From DASRAA01 sp963814165 (GTDB lineage: Bacteria > Acidobacteriota > Terriglobia > Terriglobales > Acidobacteriaceae), in NCBI GenBank assembly GCA_963814165.1, contig CAWFBW010000005.1:62001-126000 (forward strand): a DNA stretch of 64,000 nucleotides. Direction: 5' to 3'. Numbering within the stretch: the first letter of the stretch is position 1; each line of letters opens with the position of its first letter. Under the pieces are notes generated by a model. That model had not been told where the DNA came from. It was given only the letters and a program-made list of their open reading frames with translations, and did not search any database. This document shows, piece after piece, positions 35,591 through 45,205 of this stretch. The translations under genes were made by a program, and so were the position numbers.

Positions 35591-37306
35591 TCAATAAAAC
35601 TGAATCCGGTTGACGTGCTTTCCGTCTGGATCGTACAAGTGCACGGCGCAGGCGATGCATGGGTCAAACGAGTGGATCGTCCTTAGGATCTCAAGCGGCT
35701 GCTCGGGATTGGCCAGGTGCGTCCCAATCAGCGCCTCTTCGTACGACGAGCGCTGGCCCTTGCCGTCGCGCGGCGAAGCATTCCACGTGCTCGGCACCAC
35801 CAGTTGATAATTGTCGATCTTGCCATCCTTGATCTTGATCCAGTGCGCCAACGCCCCGCGTGGAGCCTCGCTCAACCCGACGCCTTCGGCCGTCGCGGGC
35901 CAAGTCGAAGGTTCCCACTTGTCGCGCGTGAACGTGGAAAGCTCCCCAACCTTAACCTGAGTCATCAGGTCGTCGTAGAAGCCTTTCATCCAGTGCACGA
36001 TCAGGCGTGTTTCCAGCCCGCGTGCGGCGGTGCGACCGAGCGTCGAGAACAGCGCCGTCACTGGAACACCCAATTTGCCCAGCGCTTCGTTCACCACGTC
36101 CTTCACCTCGGTGCTGCCCTTGGCGTAGGAGACTAGCAGTCGCGCCAGCGGTCCCACCTCCATCGGGTGGTCCTTCCACCGCGGCGTCTTCAACCAGGAG
36201 TATTTGCCTTCCACGTTGAGCTGCTCGTACGGAGGTTGCGGTCCCGTGTAGTTGAACTCGGTCTCGCCTGCAAACGGATGCAGCCCCGCCGCGTCTCCTG
36301 CGCCATAGCTGTACCAGGAGTGAGAGATGTATTCCTTGATCTCTTCCGCGTCGCGCCCGTTGACCGGATACACCTCGTTCAAATTGCGGTCCAGGATCGC
36401 TCCCCGCGCGAACTTGAAGTAGTCCGGCTGGCCGTATCCGCGAGTGGGCAGGTCACCATAAGCCAGGTAGTTTTTCAATCCGCCGCCGATGGCTGCCCAG
36501 TCCTTATAGAAGCCGGCAATCGCCATCAGGTCAGGAATGTAAACTTGCTCAACAAAGTCAATCGCCTGGTTGATCAGGCTGCCCACAAAGTTGAGGCGGT
36601 CCATGTTGATGGCGTTCACTTCATCCGGATTGATGGAGCAAGGCACGCCGCCCACGAGGTAGTTGGGGTGTGGGTTCTTGCCGCCAAAGATGGTGTGGAT
36701 CTTGACGATCTCGCGCTGCCACTCCAGCGCTTCCAGGTAGTGCGTCACCGCCAGCAGGTTCACTTCCGGCGGCAGCTTGTACGATGGATTGCCCCAATAG
36801 CCATTGGCGAAAATGCCCAGCTGGCCGCTCTCCACGAACGCTTTCAGCTTCTGCTGCACACCCGCGAAATACTTGGGTGAACTCTTCGGCCACGGCGATA
36901 TCGAGACTGCAATCTCCGACGTCTTCTGGGGGTCCGCCTTCAGAGCGCTGACCACATCCACCCAATCGAGTGCGTGCAGATGGTAGAAGTGCACCACGTG
37001 GTCCTGCGCATATTGGGTGCAGAACATCAGGTTGCGAATCAGCTCAGCATTCTTGGGGACACTGACTCCGAGTGCGTCTTCCACCGTGCGCACGCTCGCC
37101 AGGGCATGCACCGTGGTGCAGACGCCGCAGGCACGCTCGGTAAAGGCCCATGCATCACGCGGATCTCTCCCCTTGAGGATCTTCTCAAAGCCGCGCACCA
37201 TGGTGCCCGAACTGTAGGCATCGGTGATGGTTCCGTTCTCCACCACGGCTTCAATGCGCAGGTGGCCTTCGATGCGAGTAATGGGATCAACCACTAATCT
37301 TGCCAT
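35591..37306 (-). CDS. hyaB: [NiFe]-hydrogenase large (catalytic) subunit, group 1
   Basis: 571 residues. The Ni-Fe ligands are the L1 motif RACGVCTTVH (two Cys) and the L2 motif DPCIACAVH (two Cys). After the His of L2 a 15-residue tail (LYDPDGKHVNRIQFY) remains, the substrate of the maturation protease encoded downstream. The enzyme oxidises H2 at the Ni-Fe(CN)2CO centre on the outer face of the inner membrane. The gene is 30 bp after the small-subunit gene and 10 bp before the cytochrome gene. Length fits membrane-bound uptake hydrogenases. The Hyp proteins needed to assemble the cofactor are not in this window. Confidence 0.95.
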   Translation of the reverse strand: MARLVVDPITRIEGHLRIEAVVENGTITDAYSSGTMVRGFEKILKGRDPRDAWAFTERACGVCTTVHALASVRTVEDALGVSVPKNAELIRNLMFCTQYAQDHVVHFYHLHALDWVDVVSALKADPQKTSEIAVSISPWPKSSPKYFAGVQQKLKAFVESGQLGIFANGYWGNPSYKLPPEVNLLAVTHYLEALEWQREIVKIHTIFGGKNPHPNYLVGGVPCSINPDEVNAINMDRLNFVGSLINQAIDFVEQVYIPDLMAIAGFYKDWAAIGGGLKNYLAYGDLPTRGYGQPDYFKFARGAILDRNLNEVYPVNGRDAEEIKEYISHSWYSYGAGDAAGLHPFAGETEFNYTGPQPPYEQLNVEGKYSWLKTPRWKDHPMEVGPLARLLVSYAKGSTEVKDVVNEALGKLGVPVTALFSTLGRTAARGLETRLIVHWMKGFYDDLMTQVKVGELSTFTRDKWEPSTWPATAEGVGLSEAPRGALAHWIKIKDGKIDNYQLVVPSTWNASPRDGKGQRSSYEEALIGTHLANPEQPLEILRTIHSFDPCIACAVHLYDPDGKHVNRIQFY

Positions 37307-37336
37307 GCGATCACCTCTTTAGAATTTGCTCCGCAG

Positions 37337-38449
<1,113 letters not shown>

Positions 38450-38616
38450 AACGCCTCTTTTCCCCATTGAATTGGCTAACAGAACCGGGGCAAGATCTTC
38501 TTCGCCGCCGGATTGCTTACCGGACTCCCTCAATCGGCGGCCGCAGCCAAGTTGCCGTAGCGCCTCTTGATCGAGATTGTCTGTGGTTTTTATCAGCGAT
38601 AGACACGCGCGTCTGT

Positions 38617-38648
38617 GACGCACATCATGCCGCGGTGTGATGTGCGTC
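38617..38648. promoter_or_regulatory. 11-bp perfect inverted repeat between STAS and hydrogenase genes
   Basis: GACGCACATCA (38617-38627) pairs with TGATGTGCGTC (38638-38648) around a 10-base loop. It lies 40 bp after the STAS stop and about 170 bp before the hydrogenase small-subunit start. There is no T-run on the minus strand after it, so it is a poor intrinsic terminator. A TGTGA-like half-site adjoins each arm. It may be an operator for the hydrogenase operon. Confidence 0.4.
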
Positions 38649-38687
38649 CGACGGTTGCCCTACGGTCCGCCGGACGTTGGGAGAGCG

Positions 38688-38963
38688 TTAGTTTGCGAAG
38701 GAAAAGCGGGATGTCAGTCTGGAAAGCTTCAGGGCTTTGTACACATTCACGTTCACCGCGCGCAGTGTCACTCTGACCGACTTCTGCTCGGCCACGATGG
38801 CTAGGTCCTCAACAGCCTTCAGCCCTTGTGTGTCAATGCGGAGCACGGCGGAAAAGTCGAGCACCACTTCGCCTTGGTCGCTTGTCAGCTTTTCTCGGGT
38901 CTCGTTCAGACTCTTCGCTACGCCTTCGCCATCGATCTTGTAATACTCTGCCACTGTCGTCAT
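38688..38963 (-). CDS. STAS-domain protein coupled to adhE
   Basis: 91 residues from ATG 38963, which overlaps the adhE stop (TCAT on the plus strand, i.e. ATGA). The STAS fold of anti-sigma-factor antagonists is seen in GEVVLDFSAVLRIDTQGLKA, followed by VRVTLRAVNVNVYKALKLS. At the usual phosphorylated Ser of SpoIIAA-like proteins the sequence reads DTQG instead of DSSG, so kinase control may be lost or moved to Thr. Many STAS proteins act in partner-switching or inside larger sensors; one coupled to an alcohol dehydrogenase is unusual. Its partner is unknown. Confidence 0.8.
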   Translation of the reverse strand: MTTVAEYYKIDGEGVAKSLNETREKLTSDQGEVVLDFSAVLRIDTQGLKAVEDLAIVAEQKSVRVTLRAVNVNVYKALKLSRLTSRFSFAN

Positions 38964-41602
38964 ACGGTCACCAATTTCTCTGCAGGTTTCGCTTTCACTT
39001 CCTCTGCCAGCGGTCCGCGGCCTCGATACGCTCTCCAGAACAACTCCACGAGCTCCTCCACCAGCGGCATTCTTGGATTCGAGCGCCACGACGGATCGTC
39101 GAATGCAATCTTTGCCAGGTCAGGAATCGCCTTCTCGAAGTCTTCCTTCGAGATGCCGAGTTCGGCAATCGATTTTGGCACGCCAAGTTGATCAAGCAAT
39201 TGTTCGGTTGCGTTCACCAGGTTCTGCACCTTTTCGTCCACTGTGTGTCCGCCCAAGCCCAGCAAGTCGGCCATCATGGCGTATTTCTTGTGCGCCACGT
39301 AAGCCCGCTGGTTCGGAGAAGGCATGAACTTCGTCGGCACCGCTGCGTTGTAGGCAATCACATGTGGCAGAAACAGCGCATTGGCCTTTCCGTGCGGCAC
39401 GCCGAAGCGAGCTCCAAACGCATGTGCCAACGCGTGGTTTACGCCCACCGACGCATTTGAGAACGCAATCGCCGCGATGCAGGCTGCATTGTGCATCATG
39501 GTGCGTGCCTCCTCGTCCTTTGGGTTCTCGTAAGCAATCGGCAGATAGTGGAACGTCATGCGCACGGCCTGCATGGCGTTCGAGTCCGTGTAAGGCGAAG
39601 CGAAAATCGAAACCCCCGCTTCGAGCGCGTGCGTCAGGCAATCGACGCCCGTATCCACGGTCAGGCCCCTCGGCATCGACATCACAAACTGCGGATCCAC
39701 GATGGCCACGTCCGGCGTCAGCGAGTAGTCGGCAAGCGTGACTTTGAATCCCCGCGCTTTATCGGTCATCACCGCAAATGGTGTGACCTCGCTGCCCGTG
39801 CCGCTGGTGGTTGAGATCGCGATCAGCCGCGCGTGATTCGTCTTCACCGTCGGATACTGCACCACCCGCTTGCGCAGGTCGAGAAAAGGCGCAGCCAGCT
39901 CTTCCAGATCGGCCTCTGGAAATTCGTATTGCAACTTCATGATCTTGGCTGCGTCAATCACCGAACCACCGCCTAGCGCGATGATCTGGTCCGCGCTGTA
40001 AAGGTTCAGCGCATCCACTCCCTGCTTCACGATCTCTTTGTCGGGCTCCGCGTCAGGAATAATCGTCACCCGAACCTGCGTCTCCGGCGGGATGCAGCGC
40101 TTCACCGCGTCCACATGGCCCAACTGCTCCAGCGCAGCATTGGTAATGATGATGGTTGACCGCGACTGGAAGTTCCGCAGGTTCTCCGTCGCATTCATGT
40201 TGAAGTAAATCTGGTTGGGAACACGGAACCACATATGCGCCTGTGTCCTTCGCGCTACGCGCTTGATGTTGAGGTAGTGAAACACGTTCACGTTGTCAGT
40301 AGTGCTGTTGCCGCCGCCGGTACCGCAACCGAACGAGAACGTCGGCACCATGTCGTTATACACGCCGCCCAGCGCGCCGATCGACCCCGGCGAGTTCACG
40401 ATGATTCGCCCGGCGTTGATCACGTCGCTGAACTTCTGAATGACCTCTTCGTTATTGCTAAAGACGACCGCCGTGTGCCCCAGGCCGCCGTTGTGGTTCA
40501 CGTCCACGCACACCTTCAGGGCCTCATCCACCGAGTACGCGCGATACACCGAGAGCACCGGGAACAGCTTTTCCATCGACAGCGGGAAGTCTAACCCCAC
40601 GCCCTTGATCGGCGTAATCAGCAGCTTTGTCTTGGGTGCGACCTTGATGCCCACGAACTTCGCGATGTTGCTTGCCTTCTGTCCCACGGCCATCGGCTGC
40701 ATGTGACCGGTCTTGGGATCGATCACGGTATTCGACAGGATCTCCGTCTCTTTCTCGGTGCAGATGTGCGAACCCAGCGCGACGAACTCGCGCAGCACCT
40801 TGTCGTAGATCTCGTCGTCAATCACCACCGTCTGTTCCGACGCGCAGATCGTGCCGTTATCGAACGTCTTCGAGGTGATGATGTCCACTACAGCCATGCC
40901 GATGTCGGCCGACTTCTCCATGTACACCGGAGTGTTGCCCGCGCCGACGCCCAATGCGGGCTTGCCGGAACTGTAGGCTGCCTTCACCGCGCCGGGGCCG
41001 CCGGTGGCGTCGATCAGGCCGATGTCTCTGTGGTGCATCAGGTACTTGTTGTCTTCCAGGGTGTGCGATTCCAGGCAGGAGAAGACGCCTTCGGGCGCGC
41101 CGTGCTTCACTGCGGTCTCGTTCATGATCCGCACCGCCTCGAAGCAGCACTTCCACGCGCTGGGATGCGGACTGAAGATCACCGTATTGCGCGTCTTGAT
41201 CGCCATGATGCACTTGAACAGCACTGTGGACGTCGGGTTGGTGATGGGCAGCAGGGAGAAGATCACGCCGATGGGTTCGGCCACTTCGACCAGGTTGCTC
41301 TCGGGATATTCCCGAATCACGCCGACTGTGCGCTTGTCCTTGACGTAGTTGTAGACGAACTCGGTGGCCACCATGTTCTTGATGGCCTTGTCTTCCATCA
41401 CGCCGATCTTGGTCTCTTCCACGGCGAGGCGCGCGAGATACTGCGCTTGTTCGAGGCCGGAGATCACCATCGGCTTCACGATGCGGTCCACGTCTTCCTG
41501 AGTGAACTGGCTGAACACGGCGGCAGCGGTGCGAGCTTGCCGCACAAGGTTCTCAAGGTAGGCAATACGTTCTTCGGAGAGGGTTACAGTCTTTTCGCTC
41601 AT
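38960..41602 (-). CDS. adhE: Bifunctional acetaldehyde-CoA / alcohol dehydrogenase AdhE
   Basis: 880 residues from ATG 41602 (MSEKTVTLSEERIAYLENLV). The N-terminal half is a CoA-acylating aldehyde dehydrogenase with the catalytic Cys in FDNGTICASEQ and the glycine loop GVGAGNTPVY; the C-terminal half is an iron-dependent alcohol dehydrogenase (GGGSVIDAAKIM, DTGVDCLTHALEAGVS, FGVPHGKANALFLPHVI with metal His). It converts acetyl-CoA to ethanol through acetaldehyde, or the reverse, with NAD(H). AdhE proteins form spirosomes. It is translationally coupled to a downstream STAS gene. A CRP/FNR-like palindrome lies 46 bp upstream of the start, consistent with control by oxygen or redox state. Confidence 0.95.
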   Translation of the reverse strand: MSEKTVTLSEERIAYLENLVRQARTAAAVFSQFTQEDVDRIVKPMVISGLEQAQYLARLAVEETKIGVMEDKAIKNMVATEFVYNYVKDKRTVGVIREYPESNLVEVAEPIGVIFSLLPITNPTSTVLFKCIMAIKTRNTVIFSPHPSAWKCCFEAVRIMNETAVKHGAPEGVFSCLESHTLEDNKYLMHHRDIGLIDATGGPGAVKAAYSSGKPALGVGAGNTPVYMEKSADIGMAVVDIITSKTFDNGTICASEQTVVIDDEIYDKVLREFVALGSHICTEKETEILSNTVIDPKTGHMQPMAVGQKASNIAKFVGIKVAPKTKLLITPIKGVGLDFPLSMEKLFPVLSVYRAYSVDEALKVCVDVNHNGGLGHTAVVFSNNEEVIQKFSDVINAGRIIVNSPGSIGALGGVYNDMVPTFSFGCGTGGGNSTTDNVNVFHYLNIKRVARRTQAHMWFRVPNQIYFNMNATENLRNFQSRSTIIITNAALEQLGHVDAVKRCIPPETQVRVTIIPDAEPDKEIVKQGVDALNLYSADQIIALGGGSVIDAAKIMKLQYEFPEADLEELAAPFLDLRKRVVQYPTVKTNHARLIAISTTSGTGSEVTPFAVMTDKARGFKVTLADYSLTPDVAIVDPQFVMSMPRGLTVDTGVDCLTHALEAGVSIFASPYTDSNAMQAVRMTFHYLPIAYENPKDEEARTMMHNAACIAAIAFSNASVGVNHALAHAFGARFGVPHGKANALFLPHVIAYNAAVPTKFMPSPNQRAYVAHKKYAMMADLLGLGGHTVDEKVQNLVNATEQLLDQLGVPKSIAELGISKEDFEKAIPDLAKIAFDDPSWRSNPRMPLVEELVELFWRAYRGRGPLAEEVKAKPAEKLVTV

Positions 41603-41647
41603 ACTGGACACCAGCTTCCAGTATCGTCGGAGAGCGACCCGCCTGAC

Positions 41648-41663
41648 TGTGAGGGACGTCACC
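41648..41663. promoter_or_regulatory. CRP/FNR-family-like operator upstream of adhE
   Basis: TGTGAGGGACGTCACC matches TGTGA-N6-TCACA at nine of ten informative positions. It is centred about 53 bp before the adhE ATG, between adhE and the anSME stop. Which regulator binds cannot be told from sequence. Confidence 0.4.
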
Positions 41664-41695
41664 AAAAGGTGTGAGACACGGGCAAAGGCTAGTGC

Positions 41696-42973
41696 TTACT
41701 GCGGTCTGAGCGGTTCGCCTTTTGCGATACGGCGGCAGATGTCTTGCGCATCCTGGTCGATGTGGTGCCAGAATTTCTGCAAACCGCTGCACAGATAGTT
41801 CAGTCCCATCTCGCCTTCAGGAGTGCGAATCAAGCGGTTCTTGGGACACTCGCCGTTGCAGGCAAACAAATATTTGCACTCGCGGCAACGCGTGGGCAGC
41901 GCGTTGAATTTCGCGTAGCCAAACTCTTTCTGCTTGTCGCTGAACACCATGCGCGAGCTTGACGTCTCCAGAATGTTGCCCAGCTTGTATTCCGGATACA
42001 CGTAGTGGTCGCACGAATACAAGCTGCCGTCGTGCTCCAGCGCAATGCCCTTGCCGCAGAATTCGTGATAGATGCAGAGCTGCGACTCCTTGCCCATCCA
42101 CTGCGCCACCGCCGTCTCGAACAGGTTGATGAACACCTTGCCGATATCGCGGCGATACCAGTCGTCCCAGATCTTGGTAAGGAAGTAGCCCCAGTCGTCA
42201 GGATCGATGGACCAGTCGGTGACCACCGAGTCAGGATTGCCGGGATGCGCGGCGGCGGAATCGAACAGCGGCAGCGATTCCGGGTCCCACATCTGCGGCG
42301 CGACGTTGGTGAAGACCTTGGGCTCGACGCACGGAATGAACTGCATCTGCCGCGGCCGCACTTCATTCTTGAGGAAGCGATACACGTCGAGCGGCTTTTT
42401 CGCGTTGATGCGATTAATCACGCTCAGCGTGTTGAACGGCACTCCGTGGCGGTGCAGCATCTGCGACGCCGCGAACACCTTGTCGAAGGTCGGCTTGCCT
42501 TCTTTGGTCACGCGGTAGTGGTCGTGCAGTTCCTTCGGCCCGTCAATGCTGAGGCCGACGAGAAAACTGTGTTGCTTGAGGAACGCGCCCCACTCATCGT
42601 TGAGCAGCGTGCCGTTGGTTTGCAGGTCGTTCTCGATGCGCTGGCCGGGCTTCTTGTACTTCTGCTCCAGCTCGACGACTTTGTGGAAGAACTCCAGCCC
42701 CAGCAGCGTGGGCTCGCCGCCCTGCCACGAGAAGACCACTTCGTCGCGGTCCTGGCCTTCGATGTATTGGCGGATGTGCGTCTCGAGAATCTCGTCGGTG
42801 ATCTGGAACTTGCTCTTGCTGCCCAGCAGCTCTTCTTTGTGCAGGTAATAACAATAGGTGCAGTCGATGTTGCAGATCGCGCCGACCGGCTTCACCATCG
42901 CGTGATACGTCCGCGTCGCTCCCTGCTGTCGCGGGAACGGCGTGAGGTCGGCGATTTGTACGAAGTCGCTCAT
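41696..42973 (-). CDS. anSME-type radical SAM/SPASM sulfatase maturase
   Basis: 425 residues from ATG 42973 (MSDFVQIADLTPFPRQQG). The radical SAM cluster is CNIDCTYCYYLHKEEL, with SWQGGEPTLLGLEFF and NDLQTNGTLL following, as in anaerobic sulfatase-maturating enzymes. The SPASM domain holds the auxiliary-cluster cysteines in CIYHEFCGKG, LYSCDHYVYPE and CRECKYLFACNGECPKNR. These enzymes oxidise Cys or Ser in a sulfatase to formylglycine. No sulfatase gene is in the window, so the target lies elsewhere or is not a sulfatase. It lies 93 bp upstream of adhE on the same strand. The frame upstream to 43210 is not translated. Confidence 0.88.
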   Translation of the reverse strand: MSDFVQIADLTPFPRQQGATRTYHAMVKPVGAICNIDCTYCYYLHKEELLGSKSKFQITDEILETHIRQYIEGQDRDEVVFSWQGGEPTLLGLEFFHKVVELEQKYKKPGQRIENDLQTNGTLLNDEWGAFLKQHSFLVGLSIDGPKELHDHYRVTKEGKPTFDKVFAASQMLHRHGVPFNTLSVINRINAKKPLDVYRFLKNEVRPRQMQFIPCVEPKVFTNVAPQMWDPESLPLFDSAAAHPGNPDSVVTDWSIDPDDWGYFLTKIWDDWYRRDIGKVFINLFETAVAQWMGKESQLCIYHEFCGKGIALEHDGSLYSCDHYVYPEYKLGNILETSSSRMVFSDKQKEFGYAKFNALPTRCRECKYLFACNGECPKNRLIRTPEGEMGLNYLCSGLQKFWHHIDQDAQDICRRIAKGEPLRPQ

Positions 42974-43905
42974 GGCAGCGGAAACCAAAATAGCATACTG
43001 CGTTTCCCGTTTTGGGTCTGTGACGGCTGAACAGTACCCCCTCCCCCCATGTCGCAAATTCCTCGTTTTCATGGAGATGCACGGAATTCCGCGCAAATTA
43101 CTGCAATCAAAAGAGTTATAGCTAAAATCTTGAGCCGTAAGGAGTTGCGGAGGAGTTTTTGCGGGTGGAGAGACGCCCGGGGGCGAAACGAATGGCACAA
43201 GACAGGACAAAAGGCCTCCAAAATCGGGCTATTCGCTCTTCGCCATTCGCTCTTCGCGAAGAACAAGTCGCCACAGGCTGCCGGTGGATTGGCGGCAAAG
43301 TACAACAGCGTCCTTGCGGGCGCAGTACGCCCACGGTGTCAGAGTGGCATGAGTGGGGAACGACGTCAACTTACGAAAGTACATGTACTTTGGTAACCCG
43401 TGAACACCAGTCCCGGTAGGGACGGTATATCAGAGCCCAGCATTTCAGAGTCTGTTACGAAACTCTCGATGTTTGAACATTTTGAAAAAAACGTCGCATT
43501 TAAATTCGATTAGAGCGCTTGGGCACCAATTGTTGACCATTTGCCCTCACCAAATCTTCGGGGAAATCGAGTTTCGTAACAGCCTCTTCAACGCTGGGAA
43601 CTCGGTTATGAGGACCCGAGTCCCGGAGCCCGCCGTGGCGGGCGAAGGGACGGCAGACGGCTAATCGAACACCCCGAAGAGCGGGATTAGAGCAGCTTCC
43701 GCCCCTATGTGACTGCAGAATCCGGGGTAATGGAAATCGAGTCCCCTTGGACTGAGCACCACCGAAGGACGAAAGGCCCCGCCCTAGCCAAAATCGGGCT
43801 AGAACGGGGCACCCAGATTCGTTAGGTCGCTTGGCCGGCACCCGCCCGCCCGCCTTCAGGATTCTGTGCGAAAGAGAGCAGGGCGGGCCGCCCGCCAGGC
43901 AAACC
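42974..43905. other. Gene-poor gap with several inverted repeats
   Basis: About 930 bases without a supported gene. It holds a GTCCC/GGGAC mini-hairpin near 43411-43424, a spaced inverted repeat (43452-43470 with 43566-43582) around a ~95-bp AT-rich core, a family A-like hairpin GCCCGCC/GGCGGGC (43628-43643) and a family C element (43775-43896) next to the DUF2971 stop. The left ~200 bases are the leader of the anSME gene. Confidence 0.55.
43775..43896 (-). repeat. Family C 3'-end element, copy 1 (after DUF2971)
   Basis: On the plus strand a GCCCCG/CGGGGC outer stem encloses CTAGCC/GGCTAG (43776-43810), then after a 50-base spacer TTCTGTGCGAAAGAGAGC and a GGGCGGGC/GCCCGCC hairpin ending 9 bp before the DUF2971 stop. 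Read on the minus strand it is the 3' untranslated region of that gene. The related copy at 45124-45204 takes the same place after thsA. Confidence 0.6.
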
Positions 43906-44787
43906 TCACCAGGTGAGCAGCTGCAAGAGCGCTTCGTTTCCGAACAATAACTTCGATGGAGCGACGACGGCCGCGGACAAGCCAAGTAACTCGCAGATCT
44001 TGCCTACGCTGCTCTGAAACGGTTCCTTTGAGTAAGGCGAAACGTGCACTCGCTTTACCAGCGCCTTGACGTCAACCGGTAGTCTCACTGGGAGAGGCCG
44101 CTGCCAATATTTCAGGTCTGCAGATTCCAGACAGTCTTTGGGCGTCCTCCCGATGAAAGCGCGCACCTCGTGTTCATGTTGGTAAGAGCTTCGCTTAAGC
44201 AACGGTCCCTGGTGCCCTTCCACCACGCAATCGCTTGGCTTGAGATTCTCATCAAAGAAATCTAGATATTTCACTGGGTAGATGTGTACGCAATGCTGCG
44301 ACTCCCGAGACTGGATACAGTTCTTCAATGCATCAGCGTCAGTTTCGATAACAACCGCCTTTCCGTTGTCTGCATACAGTCTCCACATCGCCTCTGATTC
44401 CACGTCGCTCGCGTGCCAACAATTTATGACGACCGATTGCATGATGGCTAGAAAAGATCGACTCGGACCCAACTTGAGATCGTCCCGTATGCTCTTGATT
44501 TGCTCGCGCGCGATCCTGGCAACTTCTCCCTTCACGTGCGCGACTTGATGTTCCGATTCAGAAAAAAGTGCTTCGGCATCCACGATCGCCTGGCGGAACA
44601 TTTCAGCATCAGCACGCATGGCCACAGCAGGCAGATAACCCTCGAACGGATCGGTCTCCGCAAAAGAGGAGAGCGGGGCGAAGAAAAGCTCCCCTGTCGA
44701 AAGAAGATCGACAAGCTTATCCAACGACATGTACCGCCATAGCTTTGTGTTGCCGGTTAGTCGGGTTGACATGCATACTTCAGTCAT
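43906..44787 (-). CDS. DUF2971 family protein
   Basis: 293 residues from ATG 44787, or 288 from ATG 44772 (MSTRLTGNTKLWRYMS). The DUF2971 pattern is clear: LWRYMSLDKLVDLLSTGEL, FAETDPFEGYL, then NCWHASDVESEAMWRLYADN and VKYLDF. The biochemical role of DUF2971 is unknown, though members often sit in defence or accessory islands. It follows thsA by about 420 bp on the same strand, with a family C element between, so it may be a separate unit of the same island. Its GC content is lower than the flanking chromosome. Confidence 0.85.
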   Translation of the reverse strand: MTEVCMSTRLTGNTKLWRYMSLDKLVDLLSTGELFFAPLSSFAETDPFEGYLPAVAMRADAEMFRQAIVDAEALFSESEHQVAHVKGEVARIAREQIKSIRDDLKLGPSRSFLAIMQSVVINCWHASDVESEAMWRLYADNGKAVVIETDADALKNCIQSRESQHCVHIYPVKYLDFFDENLKPSDCVVEGHQGPLLKRSSYQHEHEVRAFIGRTPKDCLESADLKYWQRPLPVRLPVDVKALVKRVHVSPYSKEPFQSSVGKICELLGLSAAVVAPSKLLFGNEALLQLLTW

Positions 44788-45205
44788 ACATTACCTGTGT
44801 CGACTGCGAAGGTCGAAGTCCGATTCGCAAAGCATAACTCATCTTTGCTATAGACTTCTATGCGCCAACGTATGGTCGGCAAGAACTAAGCCGCAAGCGC
44901 CCCTCGGAGTGTGAAGCGCGTTCGGGTACTCGAATTAGCGTCTCATTATCCCTTACAACTCCGGGCATTGCACCCGAGTTTTGGCGGACCCACCGCCGAG
45001 TCTCGGCAGACTTATTGCTGAGAACAGAAGCAAGACGTCAAATAACTGAGCAGGTTGCGACCCCGCAGTGGCCACGTGCCGCCCCTGCCGTGCCTCCACT
45101 CTTGGGGGTCGCAGCGGCGAAAAGCCCCGCCCGGCAAAACCGGCCAGAACGGGGCACCCACGTTCCGATTTCTGTGCGAAAGAAAGCGGGGCGGACCACC
45201 CGCCT
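44788..45205. other. Intergenic region between DUF2971 and thsA
   Basis: 418 bases without a gene. The right end is the family C element (45124-45204). The part near 44788-44900 is relatively AT-rich and probably holds the DUF2971 promoter (leftward); no clear boxes were assigned. Confidence 0.5.
45124..45204 (-). repeat. Family C 3'-end element, copy 2 (after thsA)
   Basis: GCCCCG (45124-45129) pairs with CGGGGC (45150-45155) and encloses CCCGGC/CCGG in place of the CTAGCC/GGCTAG stem of copy 1. TTCTGTGCGAAAGAAAGC and a GGGCGG/CCGCC-type hairpin follow, ending 2 bp before the thsA stop. On the minus strand the outer stem is followed by TTTT, so it could act as a terminator. Confidence 0.6.

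Noticed and set aside
43500..43985. Arg/Gly/Pro-rich minus-strand frame of 161 codons
   Set aside because: It covers repeat hairpins and overlaps the end of the DUF2971 gene. Composition is that of GC-rich shadow frames.
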